Positions 36,348 to 49,948 of a stretch of DNA of 64,000 nucleotides are shown here, piece after piece (position 1 is the first letter of the stretch; every line of letters starts with the position of its first letter). A model generated the notes under the pieces. The model was not told the DNA's origin. It did no database searches and saw only the letters and a program-made list of their open reading frames with translations. This DNA is from Pseudoxanthomonas sp. X-1. Lineage in GTDB: Bacteria > Pseudomonadota > Gammaproteobacteria > Xanthomonadales > Xanthomonadaceae. The stretch lies in NCBI RefSeq assembly GCF_020042665.1, contig NZ_CP083376.1:1338001-1402000 (forward strand). The letters run 5' to 3'. Both the position numbers and the translations under genes were made by a program.

Positions 36348-37400
36348 CTATGACCCCGGCGTCTCTTCCGATGAGATCCGCTTGGCGCCTTTGCCGCCAG
36401 CACTGGCTGGCTGCAGCTGGGCCAGCAGCGGCTCCAAGGTGCTCAGGCGCACGGTGGCGCGCAGGGTCTCCGCCTCGGCGTGCTCGCGTCGTTCGCGCTC
36501 CTGGACCAGTTCGGACCGGGCTTTCGTGAGCTCTTGTCGAGCATCTTCCAAGGCCTGAGCGTCTTGGCCCCAGCGCACCTGCAGCGCCTGGTATTCGGCC
36601 GCCGTCAGGCGCAGCGCATCGAGCTCGTCCTGTTGCGTCTGGATGGTCTGGCGCAGCTGCGCCTCCTCCCTTTCCAGCCGGGTGTGGCGTTCCAGCCACT
36701 GGCCGTTTTCCCGGTTGAGCTGCACCAGGTCGTGGTTCTTGGCGGTCAGTGCTTCGTTGGCCTGGCGCAGGGCAACCTGCAGTTCCTGCACCTGGTGCTC
36801 GTGCCGGCGTTGCTCCTGCTCACGCTGGTCTTTGGCCGAGGTGCGGTAGTGCTCAAGGGCTTCCCTGGCATGCTCGTGCTTCTGCTCCAGGGAGCGTGCG
36901 TGGCTTTCGTGCTCTGCCAGCCGCGCCGTGAGGCCTGCAATGCGCTCCTCCAGCTGAGCCTGTTCGGTGGTGCGGCTGGCCAATTTGCCCCTGGCGGCTT
37001 CGCCTGCCTCGCGTTCTGTCTGCAGAGCTGTCTCGGTGCGCTGAAGCTGCACACTGAGGTCCCCGGCCTCTTGCCGGACCTGTTCCAAAGCTTGGGTGCG
37101 CCCATGCAGCTCGGCCTGGAACCGTTCCTGTGCCTGCGCGATCATCGTTTCGGCCTCGGCATGCAGCCGCTCGGCCAGACGAGCCACCAGGTCCTGCAGG
37201 GCGTCGCTGACGGCGATCTTGGCGCCTACGCCTTTCCCGTCCTCCTCTTCCAGCTCCTTCAGATAGCGATGGATGGTGGTTTTGGACCCGGTATTACCCA
37301 GCGCTACGCGTACCGCGTCCACCGAGGGGTTCTTGCCTTCGGCCCGGAGACTGTCCCGGGCGCGTTGCACATCGCTTTTGTACAAGCCAGACCGCGCCAT
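36348..37400 (-). CDS. KfrA-like DNA-binding coiled-coil protein (candidate TnpT-type accessory factor)
   Basis: A 350-residue protein with an N-terminal KfrA-type DNA-binding domain (residues 3-60: YKSDVQRARDSLRAEGKNPS, then VRVALGNTGSKTTIHRYLKEL). A long Gln/Glu/Ala/Arg-rich coiled coil extends from about residue 80 to 335. KfrA proteins shape plasmid DNA and repress their own promoter. In Tn4651-type transposons a coiled-coil accessory protein (TnpT) binds next to the recombination site used by a tyrosine recombinase; the palindrome at 37496-37520 upstream of this gene and the recombinase at 53046-54317 suggest the same here. That link is inferred. The ribosome site GGGAGAGG precedes ATG 37400. 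Confidence 0.8.
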   Translation of the reverse strand: MARSGLYKSDVQRARDSLRAEGKNPSVDAVRVALGNTGSKTTIHRYLKELEEEDGKGVGAKIAVSDALQDLVARLAERLHAEAETMIAQAQERFQAELHGRTQALEQVRQEAGDLSVQLQRTETALQTEREAGEAARGKLASRTTEQAQLEERIAGLTARLAEHESHARSLEQKHEHAREALEHYRTSAKDQREQEQRRHEHQVQELQVALRQANEALTAKNHDLVQLNRENGQWLERHTRLEREEAQLRQTIQTQQDELDALRLTAAEYQALQVRWGQDAQALEDARQELTKARSELVQERERREHAEAETLRATVRLSTLEPLLAQLQPASAGGKGAKRISSEETPGS

Positions 37401-37495
37401 TCGTCCTCTCCCGTGTATTTCGTAACGTATTACATACCGTGTAAATGCGTACTACTCAACAGCCGATTAAGCCGGCCGGACTGCTTAAATCTCAA

Positions 37496-37520
37496 GCGGG
37501 ATAATATTGAATTATCCCGC
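37496..37520. promoter_or_regulatory. Strong 25-bp palindrome (candidate recombination core or operator)
   Basis: GCGGGATAAT (37496-37505) and ATTATCCCGC (37511-37520) are perfect 10-bp arms around ATTGA. The shape matches core sites of tyrosine recombinases (arms of 9-11 bp around 5-8 bp) as well as a dimeric repressor operator. It lies in the 274-bp region between the KfrA-like gene and gajA, which are divergent. Confidence 0.65.
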
Positions 37521-37674
37521 GTAAGGCGGATTCTGACCCTTCCCGGCGTCCCAAGCAGTACGAAACCGCCCAGGGCCGGCGATCGCTGGGTAGTATGGCC
37601 CAGAGCGGAAAGGAGGCCAGCCAGGGTGCAGGCAGGCTCCGCCACCGAGCCCGTTGGCCATCAAAGGACTGTGC

Positions 37675-39255
37675 ATGCCGATCGAACGTATCGTCATCGA
37701 CAACTTCAAGTCGTTTCGCCATCTGGACCTGCCCCTCAATGCCCACATGAACCTGGTGGTGGGCGACAACGAGGTCGGTAAGTCCACCCTGCTGGAGGCC
37801 ATCCACGCGGTGGTCACCGGCCAGCTGCATGGGCGCAATCTTGCCTACGAGCTCACGCCCTACCTGTTCCACCAGCCCACGGTGCAGGAGTACTTGGGAG
37901 CGCTTGCCACGGGCACGCCGGCCTCGCCGCCACGGATCTCCATTGAAGCCTATCTGGGCGCCGACGCCGCGCTGGCGTCGTTACGCGGCACCAACAACTC
38001 CCTGCGTCTGGATACCGCCGGCATCCGGCTGCTGGTCGAGCTCAACGACGACTACCGCGAGGAGTTCAACGCCTACCTGCAGCAGCACCAGGGCGCGGTC
38101 AGCCTGCCGGTGGAGTACTACACGGTGCGCTGGTACTCCTTCGCCAACAATGGCGTCACCGCCCGCAGTATTCCGTTCGACTCGACCATCATCGACACGC
38201 ACGGCATCAAGACCTTGTCCGGTGCCGATCGCTATATCGCCGGCATCATCGAGCAGGCACTGACGCCTGCGCAGCGCGTCTCGCTGTCGCTGAGCTTCCG
38301 CCGCATGCGGCAGAGCTTTTCCGAAGAAGCGGATGTGGCAGCGATCAATGCCTACTTGACCGAGCACACCGGGGACATCAGCCACAGGGCATTGACGGTA
38401 GGCGTGGACACATCGCCGCGCTCAACGTGGGAAACCAGCTTGTCACCTTACCTGGATGAGCTCCCGTTCACCCAGGCCGGCAAGGGCGAGCAAAGCGCGG
38501 TGAAGATGAAGCTGGCGATGCACGCGGCCGGCGCGGCCCACGTGCTTCTGATCGAGGAGCCGGAGAACCATCTGTCCTATTCCAGCATGACCCAGCTGAT
38601 CGACAAGATTGCGGCCCTCTCCACCGCCCAGCAGGTGATTATCGCCACCCACAGCAGCTTCGTGTTGAACAAGCTGGGCGTGGACAACGTGATCCTATTC
38701 AGCGCGCAGGGCCAGATGAAGCTGGACCAGCTGCCGAGCGATACGCACGACTATTTCATGAAGCTGCCGGGCCACGACACGCTGCGGTTGATCCTGGCCA
38801 AGCAGGCGATCCTGGTGGAAGGCCCTTCCGATGAGCTCATCGTGCAGCGCGCCTACAGCGACCACCACGGCGTGACACCGATGGCTCGCGGCGTAGACAT
38901 CATTTCGGTCAAGTCGCTGGCATTTAAGCGCTTCTTGCAGATTGCAGAGCGGCTGAAAATCCAGGCCAAGGTGATCACCGACAACGACGGCGATATCGCC
39001 GTTGTGCAGGAACGCTATGCCGAGCACATCAACGCGATCTATTACGATTCCGACGAAAGCGCCCCATCGCTGGAAGAGCAGCTGATCAAAGCCAACTCGC
39101 TGGCCGAACTCAATACCGTGCTGGGCAAGACGTTTGCCGATGAGGTGGCGCTGCTCAAGTACATGAAGGGCCATAAGACCGATACGGCCTTGGCGATCTT
39201 CAACAGCCCGCACTCGATCAGGTTCCCGGACTATGTCCAGCGTGCCATCACCTAA
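37675..39255 (+). CDS. gajA: GajA-like OLD-family ATPase/TOPRIM nuclease (Gabija defence)
   Basis: A 526-residue OLD-family protein. The ATPase half has Walker A GDNEVGKST (residues 30-38), a signature region FTQAGKGEQSAVKMKL, Walker B HVLLIEEPENHLS and the switch His in IIATHSSFVLNKL. The TOPRIM half has AILVEGPSDELI (Glu near residue 381) and the acidic ITDNDGDIAVV (near 436), the catalytic set of GajA nickases. It is directly followed by an overlapping UvrD-type helicase gene, the defining Gabija pair. ATG at 37675 has AAAGGA six bases before it; one 21 bp upstream lacks this. Length is slightly under the usual 550-600. Confidence 0.88.
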   Translation: MPIERIVIDNFKSFRHLDLPLNAHMNLVVGDNEVGKSTLLEAIHAVVTGQLHGRNLAYELTPYLFHQPTVQEYLGALATGTPASPPRISIEAYLGADAALASLRGTNNSLRLDTAGIRLLVELNDDYREEFNAYLQQHQGAVSLPVEYYTVRWYSFANNGVTARSIPFDSTIIDTHGIKTLSGADRYIAGIIEQALTPAQRVSLSLSFRRMRQSFSEEADVAAINAYLTEHTGDISHRALTVGVDTSPRSTWETSLSPYLDELPFTQAGKGEQSAVKMKLAMHAAGAAHVLLIEEPENHLSYSSMTQLIDKIAALSTAQQVIIATHSSFVLNKLGVDNVILFSAQGQMKLDQLPSDTHDYFMKLPGHDTLRLILAKQAILVEGPSDELIVQRAYSDHHGVTPMARGVDIISVKSLAFKRFLQIAERLKIQAKVITDNDGDIAVVQERYAEHINAIYYDSDESAPSLEEQLIKANSLAELNTVLGKTFADEVALLKYMKGHKTDTALAIFNSPHSIRFPDYVQRAIT

Positions 39256-40330
39256 CCGGATCCTGCTCTCGGCGGCCGGTTCGGGCAAGACCACCCTGCT
39301 GGTCCGGCAGGCCTTGGAGCGACCTGGGCGGCGCATCGCGATTGTCACCTACACGCTGGAAAACCTTGAAGAGATCCGGCGCTCGTTTGAGGTCCACGCC
39401 GGCGCGGTCCCCGCGCATGTCACCTTGCACAGCTGGTATGGCTTTCTGCTGCGCCAGTGCATCCGCCCGTACCAGGCGGCGCTGTGTCCTGAGCCTCGCA
39501 TCGAGACCATCCTGTTCGTAGAAGGTGTCACCAACAACCGGGCCCCACGCACTCAGGTGGCGCGCCACTACCTGGCTGGCAACCGGATGTATTCGGACCG
39601 GGCCGCCGACTTTGCTGTGCGCTGCGATGAGCTGACCCAAGGTCAGGTTGTGGCACGCCTGGCGGCCATGTACGACGAGCTCTACATCGACGAAGTTCAG
39701 GACCTGGCCGGCTTTGATCTGGATCTGGTCGAGCGGCTGTTGAAGAGCCATATCGCCATCACGTTGGTGGGTGATACGCGCCAGGCGACGTATGCCACCA
39801 ACTATGCGCAAAGGCACAGCCAGTATCGTGGACCCAATCTGGCAGCGCTGTTTCAGATCTGGGAGTCGGATGGCTTATGCCAGCTGGATCACCGCCTCAT
39901 CAGTCTGCGCTGCGTCCAAGCCTTGTGCGACATGGCTGACACGCTCTATCCGCAGATGCCCCGCACCCAATCAGGCAATGGCGAGGTCACGGGGCATGAT
40001 GGCATCTACCTCGTCGCTCCCGGCGACGTTGCTGCGTACATGCGAGAGTTCGCCCCCACAGTGCTCCGGCATGACCGGCGGCATGCCTGCGACGGACTGC
40101 CTGCGGTGAACTTCGGGCAGTGCAAGGGACGCACTTATAGCCGAGTCCTAATCTTCCCCAACGGGCCGTTGACGCAGTACCTGCGCACCGCAGATGCGGC
40201 GCGCATCACGGCGCCATCGAAGTACTACGTGGCCTTCACCCGTGCGCGGCAAAGCGTAGCATTTGTGTACGCTGGCGTATGTATGCTGCCGGGACACCAG
40301 CTCTATATGCCTGCCAGAGCGAGCACGTAG
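39233..40330 (+). CDS. gajB: GajB-like UvrD-family helicase, short form (Gabija defence)
   Basis: A 365-residue SF1 helicase. Walker A is SAAGSGKTT (residues 13-21), motif II is YIDEVQDLAGFD (near 150), motif III GDTRQATY, and the C-terminal motif VI region YYVAFTRARQSVAFVY is intact, so the core is complete. Typical GajB proteins are near 490 residues, so accessory domains are reduced. The start lies 23 bp inside gajA, implying coupled translation. In Gabija, GajB works with GajA to respond to phage DNA replication or nucleotide depletion; that function is inferred from the pair. Confidence 0.86.
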   Translation: MSSVPSPNRILLSAAGSGKTTLLVRQALERPGRRIAIVTYTLENLEEIRRSFEVHAGAVPAHVTLHSWYGFLLRQCIRPYQAALCPEPRIETILFVEGVTNNRAPRTQVARHYLAGNRMYSDRAADFAVRCDELTQGQVVARLAAMYDELYIDEVQDLAGFDLDLVERLLKSHIAITLVGDTRQATYATNYAQRHSQYRGPNLAALFQIWESDGLCQLDHRLISLRCVQALCDMADTLYPQMPRTQSGNGEVTGHDGIYLVAPGDVAAYMREFAPTVLRHDRRHACDGLPAVNFGQCKGRTYSRVLIFPNGPLTQYLRTADAARITAPSKYYVAFTRARQSVAFVYAGVCMLPGHQLYMPARAST

Positions 40331-40422
40331 AGTAGCGTTCATATCTCGCATATCTCGCGGAAACGGCGGCGCCGGGCAGCCTAAGTAACAGCTGGCTTGA
40401 TCGACGCCGAAAACCCTTCCGT

Positions 40423-40450
40423 TTGCATCCTACAAGGATCCTTGTAGAAT
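40423..40450 (+). promoter_or_regulatory. ars operon promoter with ArsR operator
   Basis: The perfect 18-bp palindrome CTACAAGGATCCTTGTAG (40430-40447) fills the spacer between TTGCAT (40423-40428) and TAGAAT (40445-40450), 16 bp apart. Repressor bound here would block polymerase. The predicted transcript start falls at or next to the arsR ATG (40457), so the message may be leaderless. Confidence 0.85.
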
Positions 40451-40456
40451 CGCCGA

Positions 40457-40804
40457 ATGAACGATGATTCTGCCGTCTCAGCGCTCTCTGCGCTTGCCCA
40501 CTCCGACCGCCTGGCCGCATTCAGGATGCTGGTCCGCGCAGGTCCCAACGGCATGCCGTCGGGTGAAATTGCCGAAGCGCTTGCGATTCCGCCACCGCGC
40601 ATGAGCTTTCACCTTGCGACCTTGGAGCGGGCGAGCCTACTGCGCTCTTGGCGCGACGGGCGGCGTGTGCTGTACGCCGCCAACTACGAAGACATGCGCC
40701 AGCTTCTTGAATTCCTCACCGAGGACTGCTGTTCCGGAAATCCGGATATCTGCGGCGCCCTCAATAACCTCGTCACCCCTTGTACCACGGAGACCTGCGC
40801 ATGA
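40457..40804 (+). CDS. arsR: ArsR arsenite-responsive repressor
   Basis: A 115-residue ArsR/SmtB-type winged-helix repressor. The recognition region is PSGEIAEALAIPPPRMSFHL, without the ELCVCDL metal motif of classical plasmid ArsR. Instead it has C-terminal cysteines in EDCCSGNPDIC (Cys91, Cys92, Cys99), the pattern of the Acidithiobacillus-type ArsR, where three such cysteines bind As(III). It overlaps the first arsC by 4 bp. No Shine-Dalgarno sequence precedes its ATG, in line with the leaderless reading of the promoter. Confidence 0.93.
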   Translation: MNDDSAVSALSALAHSDRLAAFRMLVRAGPNGMPSGEIAEALAIPPPRMSFHLATLERASLLRSWRDGRRVLYAANYEDMRQLLEFLTEDCCSGNPDICGALNNLVTPCTTETCA

Positions 40805-41331
40805 GCTTTCCTCAGCCGTTTAACGTCCTGTTCCTCTGCACCGGCAATTCAGCGCGCTCGATCCTGGCCGAGAGCGTCCTTCGCAAGATCGGCGATGGCC
40901 GTTTCAATGCGTTTTCCGCCGGCAGCCATCCAAAGGGTGAGGTCCACCCGCTGGCAATCGAAACGCTGCGTCAGGCCGACTACCCAGTCGAGGGGCTGCG
41001 CTCCAAGGCGTGGGACGAGTTCGCCGTGCCCGACGCCCCAGCGATGGATTTCGTTTTTACCGTCTGCGATCAGGCTGCCGGCGAGGCCTGCCCATTGTGG
41101 CCAGGACAACCGATTACCGCGCATTGGGGTATCCAAGACCCGAGCCGTGAAGCACGCGGGGACATGTGGCAGCGCGCCGCCTTTCGGCAGGCGCTTGTGT
41201 ACATGGAGAACCGTATCAAGGCGTTCGTCGCACTTCCGATCCCCACACTGACCCGGACGAGCTTGGCCGCCCAGGTAGGCGAAATCGGGCAGTTCGACGG
41301 CACCTCATCGTCGCGACCCGACGTGGCGTAA
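40801..41331 (+). CDS. arsC: ArsC, arsenate reductase of the low-molecular-weight phosphatase fold
   Basis: A 176-residue arsenate reductase. The P-loop FLCTGNSARS (Cys13) and the later pair VCDQAAGEACP (about Cys89 and Cys95) make up the family's redox cysteines, and the general-acid Asp lies in GIQDPSRE. It reduces As(V) to As(III) for export by ArsB. It begins inside the arsR stop (ATGA). A second, unrelated arsenate reductase follows directly. Confidence 0.93.
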   Translation: MSFPQPFNVLFLCTGNSARSILAESVLRKIGDGRFNAFSAGSHPKGEVHPLAIETLRQADYPVEGLRSKAWDEFAVPDAPAMDFVFTVCDQAAGEACPLWPGQPITAHWGIQDPSREARGDMWQRAAFRQALVYMENRIKAFVALPIPTLTRTSLAAQVGEIGQFDGTSSSRPDVA

Positions 41332-41338
41332 GGGGATC

Positions 41339-41755
41339 ATGATGACACTGACGATTTACCATAACCCGGCCTGCGGCACGTCCCGGAATACCTTGGAAAT
41401 GATGCGCCAGTCCGGTGAACACCCGGAGGTCATCGAATACCTGCAGACGCCCCCAACGCGCGAGAAGCTGGTCGAGCTGATCGCCGCGATGGGCATGGCG
41501 CCGCGTGAACTCCTGCGCCAGAAGGGAACACCGTACGCGGAGCTGGGCCTGGATAATCCCGCGCTCACCAACGAACAACTGGTGGACGCGATGATGGCGC
41601 ATCCGATCCTGATCAACCGTCCCATCGTCGTTTCTGACCGGGGGGTGGCCCTGTGCCGACCGTCCGAGAAGGTGCTCGCGCTGCTGGACAACCCGCTGTC
41701 CTCCTTCACCAAGGAAGACGGCGAAATTGTGACGGTAGCCGGAGCGTCGACATGA
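41339..41755 (+). CDS. arsC: ArsC, glutaredoxin-dependent arsenate reductase
   Basis: A 138-residue reductase of the glutaredoxin-linked (plasmid R773) type. It has the catalytic [16 protein letters not shown] (Cys12) and the conserved Arg-containing segments [20 protein letters not shown]. It performs the same reaction as the preceding gene, with a different fold and electron donor. It is separated from the first arsC by 7 bp and overlaps arsH by 4 bp. The start may be the second Met (41342). Confidence 0.94.
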   Translation: MMTLTIYHNPACGTSRNTLEMMRQSGEHPEVIEYLQTPPTREKLVELIAAMGMAPRELLRQKGTPYAELGLDNPALTNEQLVDAMMAHPILINRPIVVSDRGVALCRPSEKVLALLDNPLSSFTKEDGEIVTVAGAST

Positions 41756-42477
41756 TCGATCGCATCGCCGCAGATCTGCCGAGCATCGACGCAACGCAAC
41801 TTGCACCAATCGACGTTGACGCGCTAGCTGGGCCCGGCGACCCCAGGCACCCGCCCCGGATCCTCATCCTCTATGGCTCGCTGCGGGAACGCTCTTATTC
41901 GCGGCTGCTGGCAGAGGAAGCCGGCCGGCTCTTGCGCTGGTACGGTTGCGACGTACGAATCTTCGATCCGCATGACTTACCACTGCCTGACGGAGCCACC
42001 CCGGATCATCCGAAGGTGAGTGAGCTGCGCGATCTCGCGTACTGGTCCGAAGGCATGGTCTGGGTCAGCCCCGAACGCCACGGCGCCATGACCGGGATCA
42101 TGAAGGCGCAAATCGACTGGATTCCGCTGGCCGACGGCGCCAAGCGCCCAACACAGGGCAAAACCCTGGCGGTGATGCAGGTGTCCGGCGGTTCGCAGAG
42201 CTTCAACGCAGTAAACCAGCTGCGTGTACTCGGCCGGTGGATGCGTATGGTCACCATCCCGAACCAGTCCTCGGTGGCCAAGGCATTCCAGGAATTTGAT
42301 GAGGCCGGGCGCATGAAGCCGTCCGCGTACTATCAGCGAGTTGCAGACGTATGCGAGGAGTTGGTGAAGTTCACTTGGCTGGTGCGTGGTCGCTCAGCGT
42401 ATCTGACCGATCGCTATTCCGAGCGCGTTGAGAGCGCCGAAGAACTCTCCAAGCGCGTGAATCAGCGCTCCATCTAA
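41752..42477 (+). CDS. arsH: ArsH, NADPH-dependent FMN reductase (organoarsenical resistance)
   Basis: A 241-residue flavoprotein. The flavin phosphate-binding segment is [20 protein letters not shown], followed by [19 protein letters not shown] and [18 protein letters not shown], all hallmarks of ArsH. The family oxidises trivalent methyl- and aryl-arsenicals. ATG at 41752 overlaps the stop of the preceding arsC; the open frame upstream to 41653 is only the shadow of that gene. It lies 17 bp before arsB. Confidence 0.94.
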   Translation: MIDRIAADLPSIDATQLAPIDVDALAGPGDPRHPPRILILYGSLRERSYSRLLAEEAGRLLRWYGCDVRIFDPHDLPLPDGATPDHPKVSELRDLAYWSEGMVWVSPERHGAMTGIMKAQIDWIPLADGAKRPTQGKTLAVMQVSGGSQSFNAVNQLRVLGRWMRMVTIPNQSSVAKAFQEFDEAGRMKPSAYYQRVADVCEELVKFTWLVRGRSAYLTDRYSERVESAEELSKRVNQRSI

Positions 42478-42494
42478 CCCTGTCGGAGCGCTGC

Positions 42495-43799
42495 ATGCTT
42501 GCCCTCGCGATCTTTATCGTCACTCTTGTATTCGTCATCTGGCAGCCGCGCGGGCTCGGCATAGGCTGGTCAGCACTTGCCGGCGCCGCAGTGGCATTGG
42601 CCACCGGCGTGGTCGGGTGGAATGACGTTGGCACGGTGTGGGGGATTGTCTGGGATGCGACATTCACCTTCGTCGCACTCATCATCATCTCGCTCATCCT
42701 GGACGCGGCCGGCTTCTTCGCATGGGCGGCCCTGCATGTGGCCCGCTGGGGCGGCGGCAATGGTCGGAGGCTCTTTCCGCTGATCGTCCTGCTGGGCGCT
42801 GCGATCGCAGCCGTGTTCGCCAACGACGGCGCGGCCCTGCTGCTGACGCCGATCGTTCTGGCGATCCTGTTGCGCTTGAATTTCCCGCCAGCCGGGGCGC
42901 TGGCGTTCACGGTCGCCTGCGGCTTCATCGCTGACACGGCAAGCCTGCCTCTCGTTGTCTCGAACTTGGTCAACATCGTCACCGCGAACTTCTTTGACGT
43001 CTCATTTGGACGCTACGCAGCGGTCATGGTGCCGGTGAATTTGGTGTCGGTCGGTGCCACGCTGATCGTCCTGTGGCTCTGGTTCCGCCGCGACATTCCG
43101 CGCACTTACCCGCTCCACGATCTTGAAGCGCCGCATGAGGCGATCCGCGACAAGGCAGTCTTTCGCGCCGCCTTGCCCCTTCTTGCATCGTTGCTCGTTG
43201 CGTACTTCGTAACCGGGCCGCTCGGCGTGCCCATCGCCTTGGTGACGGGTGCGGCTGCGCTGGTGCTGATGGCAATTGCAGGTCGCTGGACGAGAGGCGG
43301 CCGAGGCGCCACCGTGGCCCTGACCAAGATTCTGCGCGGCGCGCCTTGGCAGATCGTGCTGTTCTCGGTTGGCATGTATCTTGTGGTTTATGGGCTTGGC
43401 AACGCCTGGCTGACAAAGGTGGCAAGTGCGGTGCTTGAGTGGCTGGCAGCGCAGGGAACCTTTGTGGCCACGATCGGTACCGGCTTCGCGGTGGCGGGTC
43501 TCGCATCGATCATGAACAACATGCCGGCAACCCTAGTGGGCGCGCTGGCCATCGACGGGGCCAATCTTCCGGCCGCCACCCGCGAACTGATGATCTATGC
43601 CAACGTCGTGGGCAATGACCTCGGCCCCAAGCTCACCCCGATCGGCTCGCTCGCGACCCTGCTGTGGCTACACGTCCTCGCCGGCAAGGGCCAACGGATC
43701 ACGTGGGGCCAGTACATGAAGGTGGGGCTCATCCTCACGCCGCCCGTCCTGTTGGCCACGCTCATCGCGCTCTGGATATGGCTGCCGCTTGAGCGGTGA
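42495..43799 (+). CDS. arsB: ArsB-family arsenite efflux permease
   Basis: A 434-residue inner-membrane permease with about 12 helices, matching ArsB: opening [20 protein letters not shown], the conserved [34 protein letters not shown], and the closing [20 protein letters not shown]. It expels As(III)/Sb(III) using the proton gradient; no arsA ATPase gene is present, so it acts alone. It is the last gene of the arsR-arsC-arsC-arsH-arsB operon and converges with the small gene at 43831. Confidence 0.95.
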   Translation: MLALAIFIVTLVFVIWQPRGLGIGWSALAGAAVALATGVVGWNDVGTVWGIVWDATFTFVALIIISLILDAAGFFAWAALHVARWGGGNGRRLFPLIVLLGAAIAAVFANDGAALLLTPIVLAILLRLNFPPAGALAFTVACGFIADTASLPLVVSNLVNIVTANFFDVSFGRYAAVMVPVNLVSVGATLIVLWLWFRRDIPRTYPLHDLEAPHEAIRDKAVFRAALPLLASLLVAYFVTGPLGVPIALVTGAAALVLMAIAGRWTRGGRGATVALTKILRGAPWQIVLFSVGMYLVVYGLGNAWLTKVASAVLEWLAAQGTFVATIGTGFAVAGLASIMNNMPATLVGALAIDGANLPAATRELMIYANVVGNDLGPKLTPIGSLATLLWLHVLAGKGQRITWGQYMKVGLILTPPVLLATLIALWIWLPLER

Positions 43800-43830
43800 C
43801 CGCGCTGGCGCATCGAGCTACTGGCAGTGG

Positions 43831-48258
<4,428 letters not shown>

Positions 48259-48262
<4 letters not shown>

Positions 48263-49536
48263 GGGGTTTCTCCAATGGAAGCGGCCGACGGCGGCGTTAC
48301 AAGCGCCTGGCCGGTCAGTCGTTGAATTTCGATCAGGGCGCGCTGTGCATCGAGCGCCACGTCCAGCTGCTGCTGGGCCATGGCCGTGCGTTCGGACTGC
48401 AACTGTGCCCATTCCAGGTAGCTGATCGCGCCGGCGCGATAGGCGCGCTCGGCGGCCTGCTCGGCCCGGGCCAACTTCGGCAGCACGTCGCCTTGCAGCC
48501 GTGCAACCTCGGCCTGCGCCACGGTATAGCGGCCATGGGCCTCGACCAACGTGGAATACAGCGACAGGCCCTTGGCCTCGCGCTCGATTGCCATCACCTC
48601 CAGTTCGGCTTCGCCGGCGCGGATCTCTGGCTGCGCACGGCTGCGGCTGCCCAGCGGCATGGACAGGCTGGCCACCAGCGCGGTGTCGTCAGTCTCCTGC
48701 AGGCGGCGCACGCCCAGCTGCCACGACAAGTCTGGCGCGGCCGCCGAGCGCGCCAGCTGGAGTCGCGCCTGCGCGATTCGGCCGGCGTCGGCAAATTGCG
48801 CCAGCTCGGGAGTGCGCTCCAGTTCCTCGGCCAATGTCTGCATGGACGCGATCGCGGGCAAGGTCATCGGATCGGCTGCGGCCACCTCGAAGCTGGGAGC
48901 CCGTTCGCCCCACAGTGCGGCCAGATGCTGACGGGCGGCGATTCGCTGCTGCTCGGCGCGATCACGGGTCAGCTCTGCGCGCGCCAGCGCCGCCTGTGCA
49001 GTCAGCAGCACCGACTCGGGCGACGCGCCAGCCTCCAGGCGCTGCCGGGCAGCGGCCACGGTTCGCTGGCGCTGGCCAACATCCTTGTCCGCCAGGCTGC
49101 GTTGCCGGTCGGCTCCGACGACGGCCAGATAGCGCCGCGCCGTCTCGGCGAGCAGGTCCAGCCGCCCGGTCTCGCGCTGCACGGCCAGTGCATCAATCCG
49201 GCTTTGGGCCAAGGTGCGGCGGGCGTCGAGCTTGCCGCCGCGCTCCAGGACCGAGCTCAGGCTCAAGGTCAGCTCGGCGCTGTCCAGGCCGCGGGCTGCG
49301 CCAGTGCCCAGCGCATTTTCAACCTCCGCCCCCAACGTCCACGGTGGCCGCTGCACGGCCTGGTCGCGCTCGGCAGCGAGCACGGTGGCCCGCGCATCGA
49401 CCAGGCGCAGCTCGGGGTGGGTTTGGGCCACGCGTGCAAACGCATCGTCCAAGGTCATCAGCTCTTCCGCTGTCGCCGGCGTTGCCGCCGCGCTCAACAG
49501 TAGCCACGCGGCCAGGGCCGCCAATCGCACATGCAT
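48259..49536 (-). CDS. czcC: CzcC, outer-membrane factor
   Basis: A 425-residue TolC-family protein with a signal peptide (LAALAAWLLLSAAATPATA) and long amphipathic helices in two repeats (EELMTLDDAFARVAQTHPEL; then SIDL-like second half beginning near residue 220). It forms the outer-membrane exit for CzcBA. ATG at 49536 directly precedes the signal peptide; a longer frame to 49692 has no ribosome site I can see. It overlaps czcB by 4 bp and follows the CzcI-like gene by 55 bp. Confidence 0.9.
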
Positions 49537-49591
49537 GAAGTACTCCAGAATTTTCGATAGCCAACAGGGATCCGGCGCACGCCGGCGCGCA

Positions 49592-49948
49592 TCACCCTGC
49601 GATCGGCGGCCGGAACGGCGCGAGCAGGTGCTCATGCCGATACCTGTCCGCATGGGCTGTCGCCGACGGCCAATGCCGGCCGATATGAGCAATGGCCAAC
49701 ACTATTTCTGGAGCCGGCGCGGCCTGGCTACAGCACAGCACCAGCTGCTGAATCCGGTGCAGCGCGGCGTCTACGCCACGCTCGGAAGCTGGTGGTGCCA
49801 CTGCTGGGTCATGGTCGGCAGCGGCCGAATGGGTTTGCGCATGGAGCTCGCCAGCCACTGCCAGCACCGGCTGCGTCACAAGGCCCACGGCCAAGTGCGC
49901 CAGCAGCAGCCAGCGCAGGCCACAGCTCAGCCGGCCAAGCGCTGTCAT
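49592..49948 (-). CDS. CzcI-like small exported protein
   Basis: A 118-residue protein with a signal peptide (LRWLLLAHLAVGLVTQPVLAVA) and a mature part rich in His and Ala (ELHAQTHSAAADHD; HRIQQLVLCCSQ; HADRYRHEHLLAPF). Size, export signal and the place just before czcC recall CzcI of Cupriavidus, a periplasmic regulator of czc; similarity by sequence is not strong enough to be sure. It overlaps the CDF gene by 4 bp. A comparable protein precedes cusC at 18030-18449. Confidence 0.6.
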   Translation of the reverse strand: MTALGRLSCGLRWLLLAHLAVGLVTQPVLAVAGELHAQTHSAAADHDPAVAPPASERGVDAALHRIQQLVLCCSQAAPAPEIVLAIAHIGRHWPSATAHADRYRHEHLLAPFRPPIAG

